Positions 7,047-7,325 of a stretch of 7,325 nt of DNA are shown one piece after another. Under the pieces are notes generated by a model. The model did no database searches, had not been told where the DNA came from, and saw nothing but the letters and a program-made list of their open reading frames with translations. The DNA comes from Betaproteobacteria bacterium (GTDB taxonomy: Bacteria; Pseudomonadota; Gammaproteobacteria; Burkholderiales; Rhodocyclaceae). The stretch covers positions 1 through 7,325 of the forward strand of contig BNUC01000161.1 of assembly GCA_025997075.1 (NCBI GenBank). Reading direction: 5' to 3'. How positions within the stretch are numbered: the first letter of the stretch is position 1; the number at the start of each line of letters is the position of its first letter. A program made the translations under genes and the position numbers.

Positions 7047-7134
7047 GGGTAACCCAAGACAAAATTTCCTTCAGGGGCAAGCGTTCGTACCTGCGGATGA
7101 CTTGCCGCGTCTCTCCCTGGAGCGTTTAATTTCA

Positions 7135-7163
7135 TCGTCATTCCCGCGAAGGCGGGAATCCAG
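7135..7163. repeat. Dispersed palindromic repeat (dRS3/REP-like, CGTCATTCCCGCG type)
   Basis: The core is ATTCCCGC (7140-7147), loop GAAG, GCGGGAAT (7152-7159), flanked by TCGTC on the left and CCAG on the right. This unit is familiar as a high-copy intergenic repeat in Neisseria, Xanthomonas and many beta- and gammaproteobacteria. Its minus-strand translation gives the well-known spurious peptide LDSRLRGND. It lies between the acnB terminator and the transposase-like gene. Copy number in this genome cannot be seen from one window. Confidence 0.8.
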
Positions 7164-7232
7164 TGTGTTTTCTTCAGCCAGAATGGCCGTAAGTATTGAT
7201 ATTAACCCGGCAAATATATAGGGCATATATGT

Positions 7233-7238
7233 TATAAT
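7233..7238 (+). promoter_or_regulatory. Perfect TATAAT -10 box before the transposase-like gene
   Basis: TATAAT is an exact sigma-70 -10 consensus, and its usual +1 position, seven bases downstream, coincides with the A of ATG at 7245. No clear -35 box occurs at 16-18 bases; the region upstream is AT-rich with ATATAT runs (7214-7220 and 7225-7230). Chance occurrence in AT-rich DNA is possible. Confidence 0.45.
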
Positions 7239-7244
7239 GTTGTC

Positions 7245-7325
7245 ATGAAAAGAGAAGACGCCCGGAGTCTCAGCGTTGCTGAGCAAAGAGAGAAACGCAA
7301 GATTGCGTTGCGGATGAGATTAAAC
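7245..7325 (+). CDS. Partial gene, probable IS630-family transposase N-terminus
   Basis: The open frame begins at ATG 7245 and runs off the window after 27 residues, MKREDARSLSVAEQREKRKI and then ALRMRLN. The (K/R)EDAR-x-L-S start followed by a basic helix resembles the beginning of the helix-turn-helix domain of IS630-family transposases, which cut and paste DNA at TA targets using a DDE nuclease. The catalytic domain lies outside the window, so this rests on a short match and could instead be another HTH protein. There is no Shine-Dalgarno sequence before the ATG. AT-rich DNA and a dispersed repeat just upstream fit an insertion-sequence edge, but no terminal inverted repeat can be confirmed without the other end. 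Confidence 0.55.
   Translation, partial: MKREDARSLSVAEQREKRKIALRMRLN

Noticed and set aside
7071..7286. Minus-strand 71-codon frame with LDSRLRGND
   Set aside because: This peptide is the known translation artefact of the dispersed palindromic repeat. The frame overlaps both the repeat and the transposase-like start and has no other support.

Overview
The window looks like ordinary chromosome of a Betaproteobacterium, most likely in or near the Rhodocyclaceae/Nitrosomonadales. This is inferred from GC-rich coding DNA with strong third-position GC bias, an AcnB-type aconitase, a DusC-type dihydrouridine synthase and a YbcJ-type S4 protein. No sequence search was run, so the family placement is approximate.

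Layout from left to right. Positions 1-242 are non-coding leader DNA with several short inverted repeats, upstream of a GTG-started GGDEF diguanylate cyclase (243-1274). A same-strand cluster follows: dusC (1322-2275), a TrmB-like methyltransferase (2286-3035) and a small YkgJ-type cysteine-cluster protein (3038-3373). Gaps inside this cluster are 10 and 2 bases, so it is probably one transcript with a tRNA-modification theme. A short hairpin (3378-3401) separates it from a convergent DUF1993 gene (3413-3922, minus strand). A divergent intergenic region leads to a small S4-domain RNA-binding protein (4042-4263, plus strand). A leader with a terminator-like hairpin then precedes a complete acnB (4385-6994), which ends at a textbook intrinsic terminator (7017-7046).

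The right edge is accessory in character. It has a dispersed palindromic repeat of the dRS3/REP-like kind (7135-7163), then AT-rich DNA with a perfect TATAAT, then the first 27 codons of a gene that resembles the N-terminus of IS630-family transposases and is cut by the window end.

The genes are mostly housekeeping: c-di-GMP signalling, tRNA modification, RNA binding and the TCA cycle. I found no CRISPR array, tRNA or rRNA gene, defence system or clearly undescribed multi-gene system. The items most worth a second look are the TrmB-like protein with Asp-to-Asn changes at two conserved positions, the possibly leaderless transposase start, the overlapping terminator/promoter signals before acnB, and the GTTTAC repeats upstream of the cyclase.
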